A stretch of DNA of 64,000 nt, taken from contig CM071567.1 of assembly GCA_036426205.1 (NCBI GenBank), positions 287,172,145 to 287,236,144 on the forward strand. Reading direction: 5' to 3'. The translations under genes and the position numbers were made by a program. Source of the DNA: Ascaphus truei. Lineage: Eukaryota > Chordata > Amphibia > Anura > Ascaphidae. Below are positions 43,640 to 55,640 of this stretch, in pieces. Under the pieces are notes generated by a model. The model saw only the letters and a program-made list of their open reading frames with translations. It ran no database searches and was not told where the DNA came from. Every line of letters starts with the position of its first letter. The first letter of the stretch is position 1.

Positions 43640-43794
43640 ACTGGCGACACACTTTATTCGAGCTCGGCTAGTCCCACGAATTCGGGTATACCCGGGTGTA
43701 TTGAGGTTTGTGACTGTTTTCTGCCCGAGTGCATTGAGTTATTTTCCAGGCAGGGATTGAAGCATTTTATTCCCGCTGGCTGCAATACTGCACA

Positions 43795-43826
<32 letters not shown>

Positions 43827-44056
43827 TGCATTACAATTCATGAATTTATGCCATCTGGTAGACACGCGAAGCATTGCAGCCTATTAAATCCTAATCATTA
43901 TCATTTAACAGATCAGCCGCCCGATCAGCCAGGCATGAACCCAGGCTGGGAAGGCAAATGCAACGGGGCTTGTCAGAGGTGAGGAGCGGCGCATTCCAGG
44001 TATCTGCCAGGTACATACTGGGTATTTGCTCGAATAAAGTGTGTCGCAGCAATAGG
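43640..44056. mobile_element. Nested MITE with CGACACACTTTATTCGAGC ends
   Basis: CGACACACTTTATTCGAGC near 43644 is the inverse of GCTCGAATAAAGTGTGTCG near 44030. The interior carries a (TA)n tract (43798-43825) and no ORF. The terminal bases beyond the shared 19 are less well matched, so the exact ends and TSD are uncertain. The superfamily is not assigned. Confidence 0.65.
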
Positions 44057-44059
44057 TTA

Positions 44060-45066
44060 GATATTCCCTGAGGGCCCTAAGAGATTCCCTGAGTCACCGT
44101 AGGTTGTGTGCTGCAGGGAAGCCCAATAGTGATAGGAACATCACCACCCCTTACTGTACAACAGGCAGGGACAAAGTGTGCGGAGCAAGGTTGTTGCGGG
44201 TCGTCTGGGACCAGACAGCTGGACATTGCGACATAGGAAGCAAGGCATTGGATCGACGGATCCTTTTCGAAGCTGTTACCGGTCACCGCCGTGACCGGAA
44301 GGTATTTACAACAAGTGCACCAACACCGGTTAACAGGTGCTGATCCCGCCTTAGAGAACACTCTTTGGGGACACTAAGGGGAGTGGCCAAAGGTCTGAGC
44401 CTATATACAAATACATTAAATGGACACGGTGTGGGGCACGCGGTGATGGGACAGAGACATTACTCCTCATGAGAGTGGCCGAACCACTAGTGTTATAAGT
44501 ATAGTATAAGATAATGAACGTGTTCTTGCCATGATAAAGTGATAAGGGTTATTTTGTGCGTTACAGTAAAACAGTTCAAAGCATATGTGTGTTGCTATGG
44601 TTCTTGCCCAGGGGAATCTTACATGATGGGGATCCTGGGTAAGTGGAGGCGCTGCCGTTAAGATAAGTGTTACCCCAGGCTCCCAGTTAGCGGAGGCTCA
44701 GATCTCCAGGAGCCACAGGTGTGTGCAGTACCCGTAGTCTCTCTAGAGCGTAGGAAAGAGGGCTACATTTGGAGGCGCTGCTGAGATCTCAGACCTGGGG
44801 TGCCCTATAATTTTTTTTCTCTCAACTGTGCTCTATTTTTGTTCCGCCATGTTTGTGCCCTCACAGCCCAAGGTGCGTAAGTGGGCCCAGCGGCATGAAA
44901 TCCCCCTGACCCGTGCCCTTGCCATTGGACACGTCCCCGCCGCAATCTCCATGGGCACGTAACTGATCAAGTAAGGAAGCTTCCGCTCCTGGACACTGCC
45001 CGAGTGCAAGACCATCAGGTGTGTGCAGTAGCTGTAGTCTCTCTAGAGCGTAGGAAAGAGGGCTAC
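44060..45066 (+). mobile_element. Truncated LTR retroelement with duplicated LTR end
   Basis: A 49-bp block, TAGTCTCTCTAGAGCGTAGG...GGGCTACA, occurs at about 44719-44767 and again at 45017-45066. It brackets about 250 bp that begin TTTGGAGGCGCTGCTGAG. The arrangement looks like the end of a 5' LTR, a primer-binding region and internal start, and the remaining end of a 3' LTR. Upstream sequence from 44060 resembles the old LTR around 46190-46362 and 54084-54650. No coding remnant remains. Confidence 0.55.
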
Positions 45067-45670
45067 AATAACATCAATTGCGGGCCATACAAAATTATCA
45101 ACTTAAACATTAGCCTGCTATATTTGGTCAAACATTTAATTAACTCACCCGTAATGTGATGGATGTGAACTGCTTCTCTTTGGTGAGGTGTGTGATGTTA
45201 GCTGGTATTGGAGTGGGGGGGGGGGAAATCACACACACAAACACACACACACCCTCCCTCCACCCCCCCACCCAGACACTCTCACATACACACGGGGGAA
45301 ATTGGAGCAGTGGGGGGATCGGGGCAAGGGGGAAGCAAGGGAGGTATGGAGCAGACTTACCACTTGCTCCATTCAGGAAGAGACGGGCCTCGCTTTGCAA
45401 GCTTAGATATAGCTTGCTGCGGGCCAAAATAAAAAAATCTTGGCAGCGTGCCAACACGCGGCAGCCAATCAGGAGAGGGGGATGTTTTTTTTTATTTTAT
45501 TTGTGCAGGTGCATCGCGAGCGCGCTAAAACCTGTCACCCAGTGGTAACCGGACGACAGGATTTATCTAGGGGCACGGCCGTGCAGGGGGCCCGGACCAA
45601 ATGATTTCACGGGCCTGATACGGCCCGCAGGCCGGACATGCCCCACCCCTGCGTTAACGCAATGAAAATA

Positions 45671-46176
45671 GAAAGGCCAGTGCATCACACAAAATGACAA
45701 AACATATAGTGCAATACCTCAGTGCTTATCTGCTCATGAAATAGGATAATTTAGTTAAACCCTTTGGCCAAAAGGTTATAACCCTGCAGCCACTTCACGG
45801 CATGCCCAATCTGCAGGTCCTAACACTACCTGGCACAATTCTCATGTACCTCTCTTTTCTGCTGGAGGGAGAAAGACCATACTGGGTCTGTGATACACAG
45901 GATCATGATAAAAACTGCTAATTGGAAAGTGGGCGGGGCAAGCTTTAAAACATGGGGAGGAGGGCCACACCTCCAGGCAACAACAGCTGCATAACCCGTC
46001 AAGCTCCAGAACCCCAAACCCCCCCCTCACATCATATATACAGCATATATATTAGTGTCAAAAAGCAGTGCTACTGAGCGTGGGAAGATATACAAACAAA
46101 AACAGAAAGGCCAGCGCATCATACAAAATGATACAACATATAGTGCAATACCTCAGTGCTTATCTGCTCATGAAAA
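45671..46176. repeat. Direct repeat pair, 434-bp spacing
   Basis: AGAAAGGCCAGTGCATCA at 45671 and AGAAAGGCCAGCGCATCA at 46105 begin two copies of about 71 bp that end TTATCTGCTCATGAAA. The intervening sequence has no gene. They may be ends of an unrecognised element. Confidence 0.7.
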
Positions 46177-46179
46177 AGG

Positions 46180-46362
46180 TGTTCCCCTGCACTAGGCCAG
46201 ATCTCCCCCTTAGGCCCCAGCTAGGCCCTGACTCACTGAAGCTTGTGGCTGCTATAGGGAAAGCCCATAGTCAGGAACCTTCCCCCAGAAGCAGCATATA
46301 GTCAGGTACAGCACCAGTGAAATGCCACGCAGTGACTGCGGCCTGTGCTCCGGGACCAGACC
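46180..46362 (+). repeat. Older LTR, left part (split by BEL/Pao insertion)
   Basis: The segment resembles the start of the LTR piece at 44060 (GGGAAAGCCCATAGTCAGGAAC compared with GGGAAGCCCAATAGTGATAGGAAC). It ends at AGACC, the BEL/Pao target site. The right part resumes at 54084. Similarity is imperfect, so the outer limits are approximate. Confidence 0.5.
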
Positions 46363-46917
46363 TGTCATGGAACAGAAATACCCCTGTCTGCCTTTTCTGT
46401 TTCAGCCCCCCTTCCCTTGGCAGTTCCCCCTGCTAGCTGCACTAGGATATCACTTTTCTGCAGTTCTTGCTCAGTGCAGATGGAATGGATACATTATGTA
46501 CTCTTTTCCTCCAGTCTGTCATACCCCGGTTGCTCTGGCAACTTCTCCAGTCCTCCCAGTTTTTGGGCTTTCCCCATTTTCACCCTGTCTTTTGCTGTGA
46601 CAGTTAGTGCAGTCTCACTGAACACTTTAGTGTGACCCTTGCCCCTCACTTCCTTTCCACCATTACCTCTGGATGAGTGGCACTGCTGTATACTCCTGTA
46701 TGGTAGGACTATCTTTTCACTTGCTCTTAACTACCAAGGCACCCACAGAGAGACACTATTCATACATCAACATCTCTTCACAAGTGACTGTATTTTATGC
46801 CACTTTCCCCAAATAAAGTAAAGAAAAGAAACAGAGCTTGATGTGCTTGGAAAAGAGGGCCGAGTTGACACTATCTGGGCTAAATCATCTTACACGTGAC
46901 CCCTGGCTTTCAGAATA
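46363..46917 (+). repeat. 5' LTR of BEL/Pao element
   Basis: Starts TGTCATGGAACA and ends CTTTCAGAATA, and has AATAAAG near 46813 as a poly(A) signal. It aligns with 53523-54078. A primer-binding site directly after 46917 is not obvious. Confidence 0.88.
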
Positions 46918-47400
46918 GTGAAAAGATACCGTGTGCCTTGCAGACACTTACATGAGCTGCTACTCCAGACTCCATGATAAAACACAGCAGTCTCTGCAGA
47001 CAAAGAAGCACCAAGTAGCTCAAACTGCTCACAGCCTGCAGCCTTAACAGACAAGCAGCAGATTACACTACACTGCAGCTTTGCAAACAAACAGTGCTTC
47101 TTTCACAAAACCTAATTGCCTTTCTCTGTCTGAGTTCACCCTCTGCACAGCCGCATAGTGAGGAGCCACCATCTCACCTACCCCTGCGCACGTCCCCATG
47201 GCTAGCACCATCAAGGGCCACGCTACCGGACACCCGCCAGGACATGAGTCAGAGCCACCGGACACCTGTGAGTAGAGCTACCACAACGCTGAACGCTGCA
47301 GGACACCGCTCGGCATCATCTGAGACAGTCACCCATCGCTGACACAGGTAAAAGAACGCACGCCACACGCACTGGCTAAAGGCCTACACACACCTACAGC

Positions 47401-48441
47401 ATGGCAGTACTCAGAGCCTCACCAGACATCACGCAGGAAAGCGATCACTCAGAAACAGAGACCGCTGCGCAACTGCAACAGGCGCAGGCAGGCACAAGGC
47501 CCAAACGGGCAGTCACACTGACACAAAAGGCCCGCAAAAAATATGAGACTGACATTGAAGCACACTGCACTAAATTAGAGTTGGCCTGGAACACTACCAC
47601 ACTTGGGATACGCAATGTCGCCGCCGCTGGCAATTCTGTACAACAGCTCGAGCAGGCAATAACTCAATTAAAGATAGACCACTTATGCTACCAAGGGCTG
47701 TCAGAGGCATACGTCATGTACTTGGCCAGGGCTAATACCGGCGAAAGCCTACAAGAAAGGGACTTACAGCACAATGTTGACTTGGCACGTGACAGCTGCG
47801 TGCGAACCGCCATCGCAGATGCCCAAAGCGAGAGAAAAGAGCTCCTCCTGGAGACCGCATCACAGCGCTCAAGCACGTGCAGGCACTCATTAAGGTCAGC
47901 AAGATCAGCGCAACCTCACGCGTCTAGCACAAGCACAAACGCTACCAAGGCGCGAGCCACCGCAGAGGCCGCATGTGCCAGGGCCGAATATGGTCGGAGA
48001 GAGGCAGCCTTAAGGGCAGAAAAGGCGCGCACAGAAGAGGAGGAGCAGGTCGCCGCCGCCGCCTCCGCCGCCAATGCCGCCGCTGCTACCGCCACCGCTG
48101 CCAATGCCGCCGCCGCTGCTACCGCCGCCACTTCCAATGCGCGTAGAAAGGCCGAATTAGACGCGGATCTAGAGGCTCTAAGCAAAGAAGAGGACGCAGC
48201 TGCCGCCATAGCCCAAGCCGAAGTCTTAGAAGCAGCTGCGAGACAGGACGGCGGGGAGCTACCGTACAGACGGATAGCCTCAGAGGATCCAATCCAACGC
48301 ACTGAAGACTACATAAGGAGCCTCTTCAGTTTGAACACCAGCTCACCATCTCAACACGGAGGGAGTGACTCCACAGACACCGAAGACTTGCTAGGTCCAC
48401 GAGGAGAAGACGCTGTTCCTTCAATGGTACACGCTGCCTAG
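47401..48441 (+). pseudogene. BEL/Pao Gag, N-terminal part
   Basis: A 346-codon frame starts at ATG 47401, about 480 bp after the LTR. It is helical and charged, with a long Ala-rich low-complexity segment (about residues 225-260, built from GCC-rich repeats) inside a predicted coiled coil. It ends at an in-frame TAG at 48439. The same frame stays open for about 270 more bases and then shifts into the frame of the DUF1759-like Gag piece. I read the TAG and the shift as two inactivating lesions. It is also conceivable that the 346-aa product is a separate protein. No catalytic motif. Confidence 0.65.
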
Positions 48442-48679
48442 GATAGCCACAGCCGCAACAGTGGTCCACACACCAGCACGCACACGGATGCACCACAACA
48501 GGCTCGCAATCCAGGTACACCCACAGGTGAGAGAACGGCCCCTCACACTGGCCAGCAGCCATCACGCGTCCACGCCAAGGAAGAGGCGACCGCACAGACC
48601 CTCCCAGCAACTACCTCAGAACAGGACAAACACGCCGATGCCTCAGGCCTGACAGACATAGTCAAGTACATGATCCGGC

Positions 48680-49102
48680 ATGACCTGGTGCAAGCAGGAC
48701 TCACCAGCTTTCGACGACCGCCCTGAGAACTACCGGACGTGGAAGTTCACGTTCAAAGACGCAATCAACAGCTTGGACTTCTCAGCAAGGGAAGAGCTCA
48801 ACCTGCTATTCAAGTTCCTGGGGAACAAATCCAGGGAGCACGCGAAGACTCTTCGGACGGCAAACACGCACCAACCCCAAGTAGGTCTTGACCTAGTCTG
48901 GGAAAGGTTAGAAGAGTCCTACGGCAGCCCCAAAGCAGTCCAGGATTCGCTCTTCAAAAGAGTCGACAGCTTCACCAAGATCACAACCAAAGACTACTCG
49001 AAGTTACGAGAGCTCGGGGACCTGCTGCAAGAATTGGAGTTCGCAAAAGGAAAGACCATTCTTATAATAGTGTCTCAACGTCCTAGACTCGCTCGGGGGT
49101 GA
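48680..49102 (+). pseudogene. BEL/Pao Gag core (DUF1759-like)
   Basis: 140 codons with blocks characteristic of the BEL/Pao Gag family: FDDRPENYRTWKFTFKDAI, LLFKFLGNKSREHAKTLR, LVWERLEESYGSPKAVQDSL and YSKLRELGDLLQELEFAKG. This structural protein would form the retrotransposon particle. The frame is lost at 49102. Further downstream, HVTSLHPES near 49630 resembles the zinc-knuckle region that follows in the family. Confidence 0.8.
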
Positions 49103-52100
49103 GACCGATCCTTGCAAGCACCCTCAACCTCCATAAAATGGATCTCACCAGGCTCCGAAATACAAAGATGTAGAAGCAAGTCGTCTACCCCACATTCTCA
49201 GTTTTCTTGAGCTTCATCTTCGGCGAATCAGCAAAGGACGAGGAATACCTCCCACTTCATCTAGGGCGCAGACTCATCCAGCGCCACACCGGGAATGAGA
49301 GACCATTGGCGAGAACGGGAACACTCAAACACCCCTCTCGGTCCACAGACGGTACGTGCCTCCCCCCACGCCCCCCAAACTATCTCCGATCACCGTCACC
49401 GGAACGAGACACCGAGGGACCCAACATGTAATGTCCCATACCAATAAGCCACACCGGATCACCACACTCGTAACAATGCTTTGGGTTTCAGGATATAAGT
49501 CCCTAGAGGAATCGCAAGAAAGTTACTTGTGAAGGACTTCGGAAGATTTGCTTCAGGTCTGCGGTTCCACGACGGTCACCTACCAATGACGTAAAGAAGA
49601 GATCAAATGCACAGTGTGCCAAAGCGCCAACACGTGACATCGTTACACCCAGAGTCGCTGAACACTCCACAAACTCAAGACGCCATCCTCCTTATCAGAG
49701 CATGGCGGAGAAGAGAAGGAAGTCAACATGGACATCCTTCACAATCTCAGGCGCACGAGTTTTGCGGAAAGGGAAGGTGAACAAAATATCCTGGCTCCAA
49801 ATGAAAGGGGTGGCCGGTTGGGTGTGACACGCCGAGGAGGGATAATTGGAAAACGGGGGTAGCAGAAGGGAGAGAGGAAATTAATAATAAAAAGCAGAAA
49901 ACAATGAGAGCAAGGAAGAGAACTTGGGAGGTATGACTGGAGGTAATGGCCCTCCACCGCAGGAAGGATCAAAAAAGAAGGAATGAAAATAAAGACGTAC
50001 AACGAGTTACACGAGGCTTGGGGCAGGTAAAAAGGTACCTATCATTCGTTTTCCAGCAGTACACCCCATGGACAACACCTGAGAAGTCTAATTCGGATGT
50101 TACCACAATCCTCTAACAGGTAAAGCCCATAGAAAACCTATCGCTGGTCAAGGGTGGTCAGAGTTCTTCGCACAGTGTTTAACATTACAGACGGTGCTTC
50201 TCCATTACAAACCCTCCAAAAAGCAAACGTGCGCAGGGCTAGAATGGAGACCACATTGGAGCAGAAGTGATGGCTACAACAATACAAACCTTTTTTTAGC
50301 AAACCATCTGCCTCATAAGACGGCAAAGTGAACATACCCTTCGCACATCATTAGTGCACATGCCGACAATGGCCCAGAACATGGACGGGATTCCCACCTT
50401 CCCACACCAGAGAACATGTCGGCGCCAGTTACCCCTGCACCTCAAAGGAATATCCAACTACCTCCTTCAGTAAACAATGGCTCCAAGAGCGTGTCTGGCT
50501 GCTTTGGCTCGGCAGGACAAAGAAAATGTATCCGTGGTAGCGAGCTAGATGACGCTTAACTGGGAGACGAATCTGGGCAGACGGCTGAGAAGTCCCGGGG
50601 AATGCCGTCGCGGAATGCAAAAAAAAGGCAGACGAAAGTGAAGTCGGGACCGTGGTCAGCGGCAGCTGAGAAAAAGAGACGAAAAACCACAATAAAGAGA
50701 GCAACAAGTAATACTGATGTCAATCCTGACGAGTAGGGCGTGCACCAAATAAAGGAATAATGTGAAAAAGGGAGAGGGGGTCTGCGACCGGCATATAGGA
50801 GGCCCGGAAAAAGTGCGCAGAAGAAAAGCCAACAAGGATCGGTGAAACAGAGGTCATTTGCGAGGAGAAGAAATAGATACAAAAAGAAGTCGAGCGACGG
50901 AGCAGTACGGGCAAAAACACCAGGAAAGAGAAAAACTGACACAGGAGGCGCGGATTAGAGTACAGGGGAAGTCGAAGCAAAATGGGAGATCTAAAGTAGG
51001 GGAGTGGAAAGAGAATAGAGCAGCGAAAAGGCAGACCGCGAGGTGAGAGCGAGACAGGAGGACTGCCTCCCGACAAAGTTCATGAGAAGTTAAAAGAAGA
51101 AGCAGAGGGGAGTAGAATAAAAACACGGAGTCGCGATGGAGGGAACAGCAGAGGAACCGGGAGTGACTCTAAGGAACATAGAAAACACGCAAGGGTAATT
51201 GACAAAAAGACAAGAATAAGACGCTCATCACTCCAAACTCTGACCTAGGTGGGTGATAGTGGGCAAAGCGTGCACGGGACAAAGAGCCGACAAGACGATG
51301 TTGAGGTGCCCGCAGACGGTGTAACAGAATGTGGACACACATCTCTCTCTGAACCATGTCTTGGCCATCTCCAGTGAACCGAAGGGCCAAGTGAAGAGAA
51401 AAGACAAGGGTTAACCGCTGAGATCAACAAAACCATCCTCACAATCCGAGGTTGCGAACAATGGCCTAGTGATGCTCAGCAGTTCAAGACGCTAGATGAT
51501 GAGTCGATTCCATCCACCGAGGAAGGAAGAACATCCCAAAGGTGACCGACAAAGGATCGTCCAAAAGACAACTAAACAATCAAACGTCCTCTCCGAAGAT
51601 GGCACGACTAATAAGACGTACAGTTGTTCCTCTCCACAGAGTATCAGCAACAAATCACCAGCTGCCATGGCTGGCATAGCCGCAAAAGATTGCGCCCTAC
51701 AGGTGAACCATAGTGTCAAAAAGACTGTCCTCTCACACGTCTAAAAAGAGACCCAACGAGACATTTCATAAAGGGAACATACTAGGAAAAGAGAACTGTT
51801 CTTCGTTACGCCCCAGGGAGAAATAACCTCTGATGGCGTTAACAAAGAGACACAAAAGTGTTTTCACCAATACGGGGAAATGTTCTCGTGCAAATGAATG
51901 CACCAATGACCTACTGTGCACACGTTCCCACAAAGGAACGACGACAAGCAAACACACATCAGGGAATAGGGATTCCCGAGGTTAACAGTCAAAAGAGCTC
52001 TCTAAAGACAGACTAGGGTAGGCAGTTGGGTGACTCTCGCTACAATCCCTTCACCAAGGACGCCTCCCGAACAATGGAGAACCTGCCATCCCTGGCTCAC

Positions 52101-52400
52101 TTCGCTCGGCACAACCACAAAGGGACCGGAGACCAAGAATCAAATGGGGTCTTTTCACGCGAGAGAGTGCCCACTTAGCGGAAGACGCAACCAGCGCGCC
52201 CACCGAAGGAAGGTACAAAAAGTAAAAAAATGCCGCACCGTCCCTCATCTGGTGTCCACCACCGCAGAAACCCATCCATATCTGGTGATACGTTAACATC
52301 TCCAAGGCTCCGGCACCAGAAGCTTCTCCAAACGGGCACTACTCACTGGCAAGATCAGACAACCAATCTTCCAGGGGGCTTTGATCCGCTTTCGCAAGGA
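49103..52400 (+). other. Unreadable pol region of BEL/Pao element
   Basis: This should hold protease, RT and RNase H, but no catalytic box can be read. 49740-51480 is unusually purine-rich on the plus strand, which gives long but meaningless pyrimidine-coded frames on the minus strand (e.g. 50556-51126). An insertion of foreign sequence or heavy decay are both possible. Confidence 0.5.
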
Positions 52401-52439
52401 GCCAAAGAACCATCTCCTTCAGCCAACGCCAGTGTGAGA

Positions 52440-53270
52440 AATGACCTAACTACCACAATGCACTCCCATGAGGCTATGCACTCTGTGAGAAAAACACGCG
52501 GGTCCAAAGGGACTGTTTTTCCTCACAAAGTTGGAAAAAACAGTGCAAGGGACCATTAACCAAATACGCTCCGTTGTTGGCATCACTTTCGTTGAGCCTG
52601 TAAGGAATTACAAGATAGACACAAAGATAATAGAGACAATAGTATCCAAAGATACTGCGCGACCAAGAGTGCACGTGGACCTCAACACCCTCCTCACTCC
52701 TCTCACTGGGCGGAGCATGGGAATGCATGATCGGTGGTAGTCCGCGTATCTTGGTCTCTATGATGCTAAAACTCTGACCTATGACTCGCTCCTCACGAAG
52801 TGTTAACCACATTCATGGCCGAAATATCAGCGATAATCAATGCTAGGCCTTTGATTCCAGTGTCAACAGATCCAGAATCGCCAGCATTTTGACACCAGCA
52901 ATGCTAGTGCTAACCCAGAAAGTAGGGAACATCCCCACCCCATTCGAAGGTTTCCACTCTAAGGATATGTACAAACGGACAGTGGAGACAGGTGGCACTC
53001 AGACGCTTGGTCAAACACATTTTTGGGATCGCTGGATACGGCAATATCTGTTGACACATCCAAGACGCCTAAATGGCAACATTTAAAACCAGATATCCAA
53101 GTGGGAGATGTGGTTCTGTTGAAATAGATAAACGGTGGCAAGAAACTAATGGCCATGGGACTTATTAATCAACCATCCCAAGTGAAGACGAAGGGTTCGC
53201 AAGGTAGAAGTTCGGGGACCCAGAATTGGATCGTTAAACCAACTTTTTAAGACCTATCCAGAGACTACCT
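52440..53270 (+). pseudogene. BEL/Pao integrase C-terminal part
   Basis: Translation in shifting frames gives the order expected at the end of a BEL/Pao polyprotein. An HWA/GAWE-like block lies near 52705, FMAEISAIINARPLIPVSTD near 52815-52870, LTPAMLVL near 52889-52915, then FWDRWIRQYLLT near 53022-53060 and GDVVLL near 53107. These are the integrase catalytic-core end and the C-terminal DUF5641-like domain that binds DNA. Stops and shifts between blocks show decay. Confidence 0.75.
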
Positions 53271-53522
53271 CCTAATGCCCAAATCGGACTATGATAGGGA
53301 AGAACTGAGTACCAGTTCTATGGACTCTGAGAGCATTGTGGTGCATCAAGCTGACCTAGAGCTGTGCATCCACCAACCTTACCGAGATGGCAAAGGACGT
53401 CAAGCAGTGGTTACCGGCCGGTATCCCACCGTTATGTGGACAATGAAGTTGTATGTTATGTTATATTGCACATATGTTCCACATACACCTTAAATGTGGT
53501 ATCTCCAGATACCAGACAGGGA

Positions 53523-54078
53523 TGTCATGGAACAAATACCCCTGTCTGCCTTTTTCTGTTTCAGCCCCCCTTCCCTTGGCAGTTCCCCCTGCTACTGCAC
53601 TAGGATATCACTTTTCTTGCAGTTCTCTCTCAGTGCAGATGGAATGGAACATTATGTATCTCTTTTCTTTCCTTCAGTCTGTCATACCCCTGTTTGCTCT
53701 GGCAACTTCTCCAGTCCTCCCAGTTTTGGGCTTCCCATTTTCCCCTGTCTTTTGCTGACAGTTAGTGCGTCTCACTGAACCTTTAGTGTGACCCTTGCCC
53801 TCACTTCCTTTCCACCATTACCGCTCTCTGGGATGAGTGAGCACTGCTGTATACTCCTGTATGGTAGGACTATCTTTTCACCTGCTCTTAACTACCAAGG
53901 CACCCACAGAGAGACACTATTCATACATCAACATCTCTTCACAAGTGACTGTATTTTATGCTACTTTCCCCAAATAAAGTAAAGAAAAGAAACAGAGCTT
54001 GATGTGCTTGGAAAAGAGGGCCGAGTTGACACTATCTGGGCTAAATCATCTTACACATGACCCCTGGCTTTCAGAATA
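53523..54078 (+). repeat. 3' LTR of BEL/Pao element
   Basis: Partner of 46363-46917, preceded by a purine-rich AGACAGGGA and followed by the TSD AGACC. AATAAAG lies near 53972. Confidence 0.88.
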
Positions 54079-54083
54079 AGACC

Positions 54084-54655
54084 AGTGACGCGGTAAAGAC
54101 AGTAGGATGATATTATCCACACCGGAATTCACCCCCACATGGATGCCAACGCCATCGCGGATGACAAATCAGACAAATCCTCCTTGTTATTCTGGCACAC
54201 CTGGGTGCTGGAGCCCCGGGCAGGTTCCTAACCAAGTGCACTAACACTCCATGGGATAGCGCTGTCTCCAACACTTTGGGTGGGCCTTGAAATTGGGAAG
54301 GGACATCAGGGAATTGGTGCCTGGCACCCAATGTACTCTATGGACACTCACTGTTGGTTTCAGGTTGGGGTCTATATTACTGGGTGGTACAGGTTACCAA
54401 TATTATTGTGTGTAGTAAAGGTTGTCAGCATATATTTGTGTGTGTGCATCATTAGTATTGTTCCTTTAAGAAGATTATCCCACCCCATTGGGATCCCTTG
54501 CAGGTGGTGGCACTGTCACCCGACCAATCAGGTACGCCCCAGGCTACCAGCGGCGGAGGTTCAGGCCTTCTGTGAGCCACAGGTAACACACCAAACACAC
54601 AGTAGCCATCACATTATCCTTAAGGGGGGGAGGAAGTGTGTTACATATATAACAG
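54084..54655 (+). repeat. Older LTR, right part
   Basis: Continues the LTR split at 46362. GCGGAGGTTCAGGCCTTC and GAGCCACAGGTAACAC near 54553-54590 match GCGGAGGCTCAGATCTCC and GAGCCACAGGTGTGTG near 44690-44725. It probably ends near GTGTGTTACA (54645). No gene. Confidence 0.5.
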
Positions 54656-55104
54656 AGGTTAGTACTTCTTTAGCTTCCAGTACTTTTTTCTGTACCTAGA
54701 AAGCATTACAGTTGCAAGGGGGGTTACCTGTTTGCCTCTAATTTGTCATTATGTTGATCCTCATTATTGTGCTGTATGTTCCTTTGTAAAATGTCTTATC
54801 TACATACATTTTTCTTACATTAAATAAAGTTAACCTTTGTGTGTTACCTGGTATTGAGAATCAATTTAGGGAAGTGGCTAAGTTTTATTATCTGAAAAGT
54901 TCAGAGTACAAACACCTTCTTTGTTAGTATGCATAACATATTGTTTCTAAAAATAAGATATCATCCATAAAATAGCTTTTAAAGCTCATCGAGTTGTAAA
55001 TTCATAAGATAAAGCTGAGGGGGAAGGAGAAATAAACCTCTTTTATGACCAGTTATGCTTCACAGGCAATGTTCCAAGGACTGGAATTTCCACCAGGTTT
55101 CCCC
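54656..55104. other. Unassigned sequence
   Basis: AT-rich with no gene or clear element seen. Confidence 0.5.
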
Positions 55105-55640
55105 CCCCCCCAGTATCAACGGCCTTGAAAGCCCCTCCCCTTACACCTCCTTGCTTTCATCCCTGTATATTCCCCCCCCCCCACTCCCCATGTATTTGTG
55201 TTCCCCCTCCCTCAAACTCCTTCCTCTCTCACTTTCCCACCTCCCACTCCCCCAACTACCCCCTCTCACTTTCCCCATCGCTATCACTTAATAACCCCCT
55301 TTTACTTAATCGCACACCCTAATTCTCCCTCCTCACACTCATTCCCCCCCACAATACATATAATAATACACAACCACAATACACACAATAATACCAATCC
55401 CACACAATACACACATAAGTCCCCACACAATACACAAAATAATATCCCACACATAATATACAATAATATCGCCCACACAATACACACAATAATATCCCCC
55501 ACACAATAATACCCCCACACACCACACAATACACACACTAATACCCATCACAATACCCCCCAAAACACAAACAATAATACACACACACAGCAATACCCTG
55601 TCTCCCGCCACCCCTACATACACACAAACACACAACACAT
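55105..55640. repeat. C-rich and ACACAATA tandem repeats
   Basis: A CCCCTCCC/CTTCC-rich block (55105-55350) is followed by irregular tandem units of about 25-30 bp related to CACACAATACACACAATAATA (55355-55560). The Cys/Val/Tyr-rich frames on the minus strand are translation artefacts of the repeat. Similar C-rich modules occur at 61.84-62.54 kb and 63.66-64 kb. Confidence 0.85.

Larger units (their letters stand above)
43217..45651. mobile_element. hAT-type element with nested insertions
   Basis: The ends are CAGGGGTGGGGAACCTTTTT and, inverted, GGACATGCCCCACCCCTG. They are flanked by a perfect 8-bp TSD CGTTAACG (43209-43216 and 45652-45659). This end sequence and TSD length are typical of Charlie-like hAT families. 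No transposase frame is visible. Inside lie a MITE (43640-44056), an LTR-element piece (about 44060-45066) and a CACACA/CCCTCC tract near 45228-45270, so the original hAT core must be much shorter than 2.4 kb. Confidence 0.85.
46363..54078 (+). mobile_element. BEL/Pao LTR retrotransposon, decayed
   Basis: Two LTRs of 555-556 bp (46363-46917 and 53523-54078) with a 5-bp TSD AGACC (46358-46362 and 54079-54083) enclose 6.6 kb. The gag region holds a BEL-type Gag (48680-49102). The distal part holds integrase and its BEL-specific C-terminal extension (about 52560-53260). These assign it to BEL/Pao rather than Gypsy or retrovirus. Protease, RT and RNase H cannot be read in the middle (49.2-52.5 kb), which is rearranged or badly decayed. 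LTRs differ by small indels and substitutions. The copy is dead. Confidence 0.85.

Noticed and set aside
50429..51126. Long minus-strand ORFs rich in Phe, Leu and Ser
   Set aside because: They are translations of a purine-rich plus strand with few stop codons; no starts, motifs or conservation signs.
55355..55560. CRISPR-like regular repeats
   Set aside because: Units are short, irregular, without unique spacers of constant length, and the DNA is eukaryotic.
55302..55638. Cys/Val/Tyr-rich ORFs resembling cysteine-rich proteins
   Set aside because: They are produced by ACACAATA tandem repeats read in several frames.
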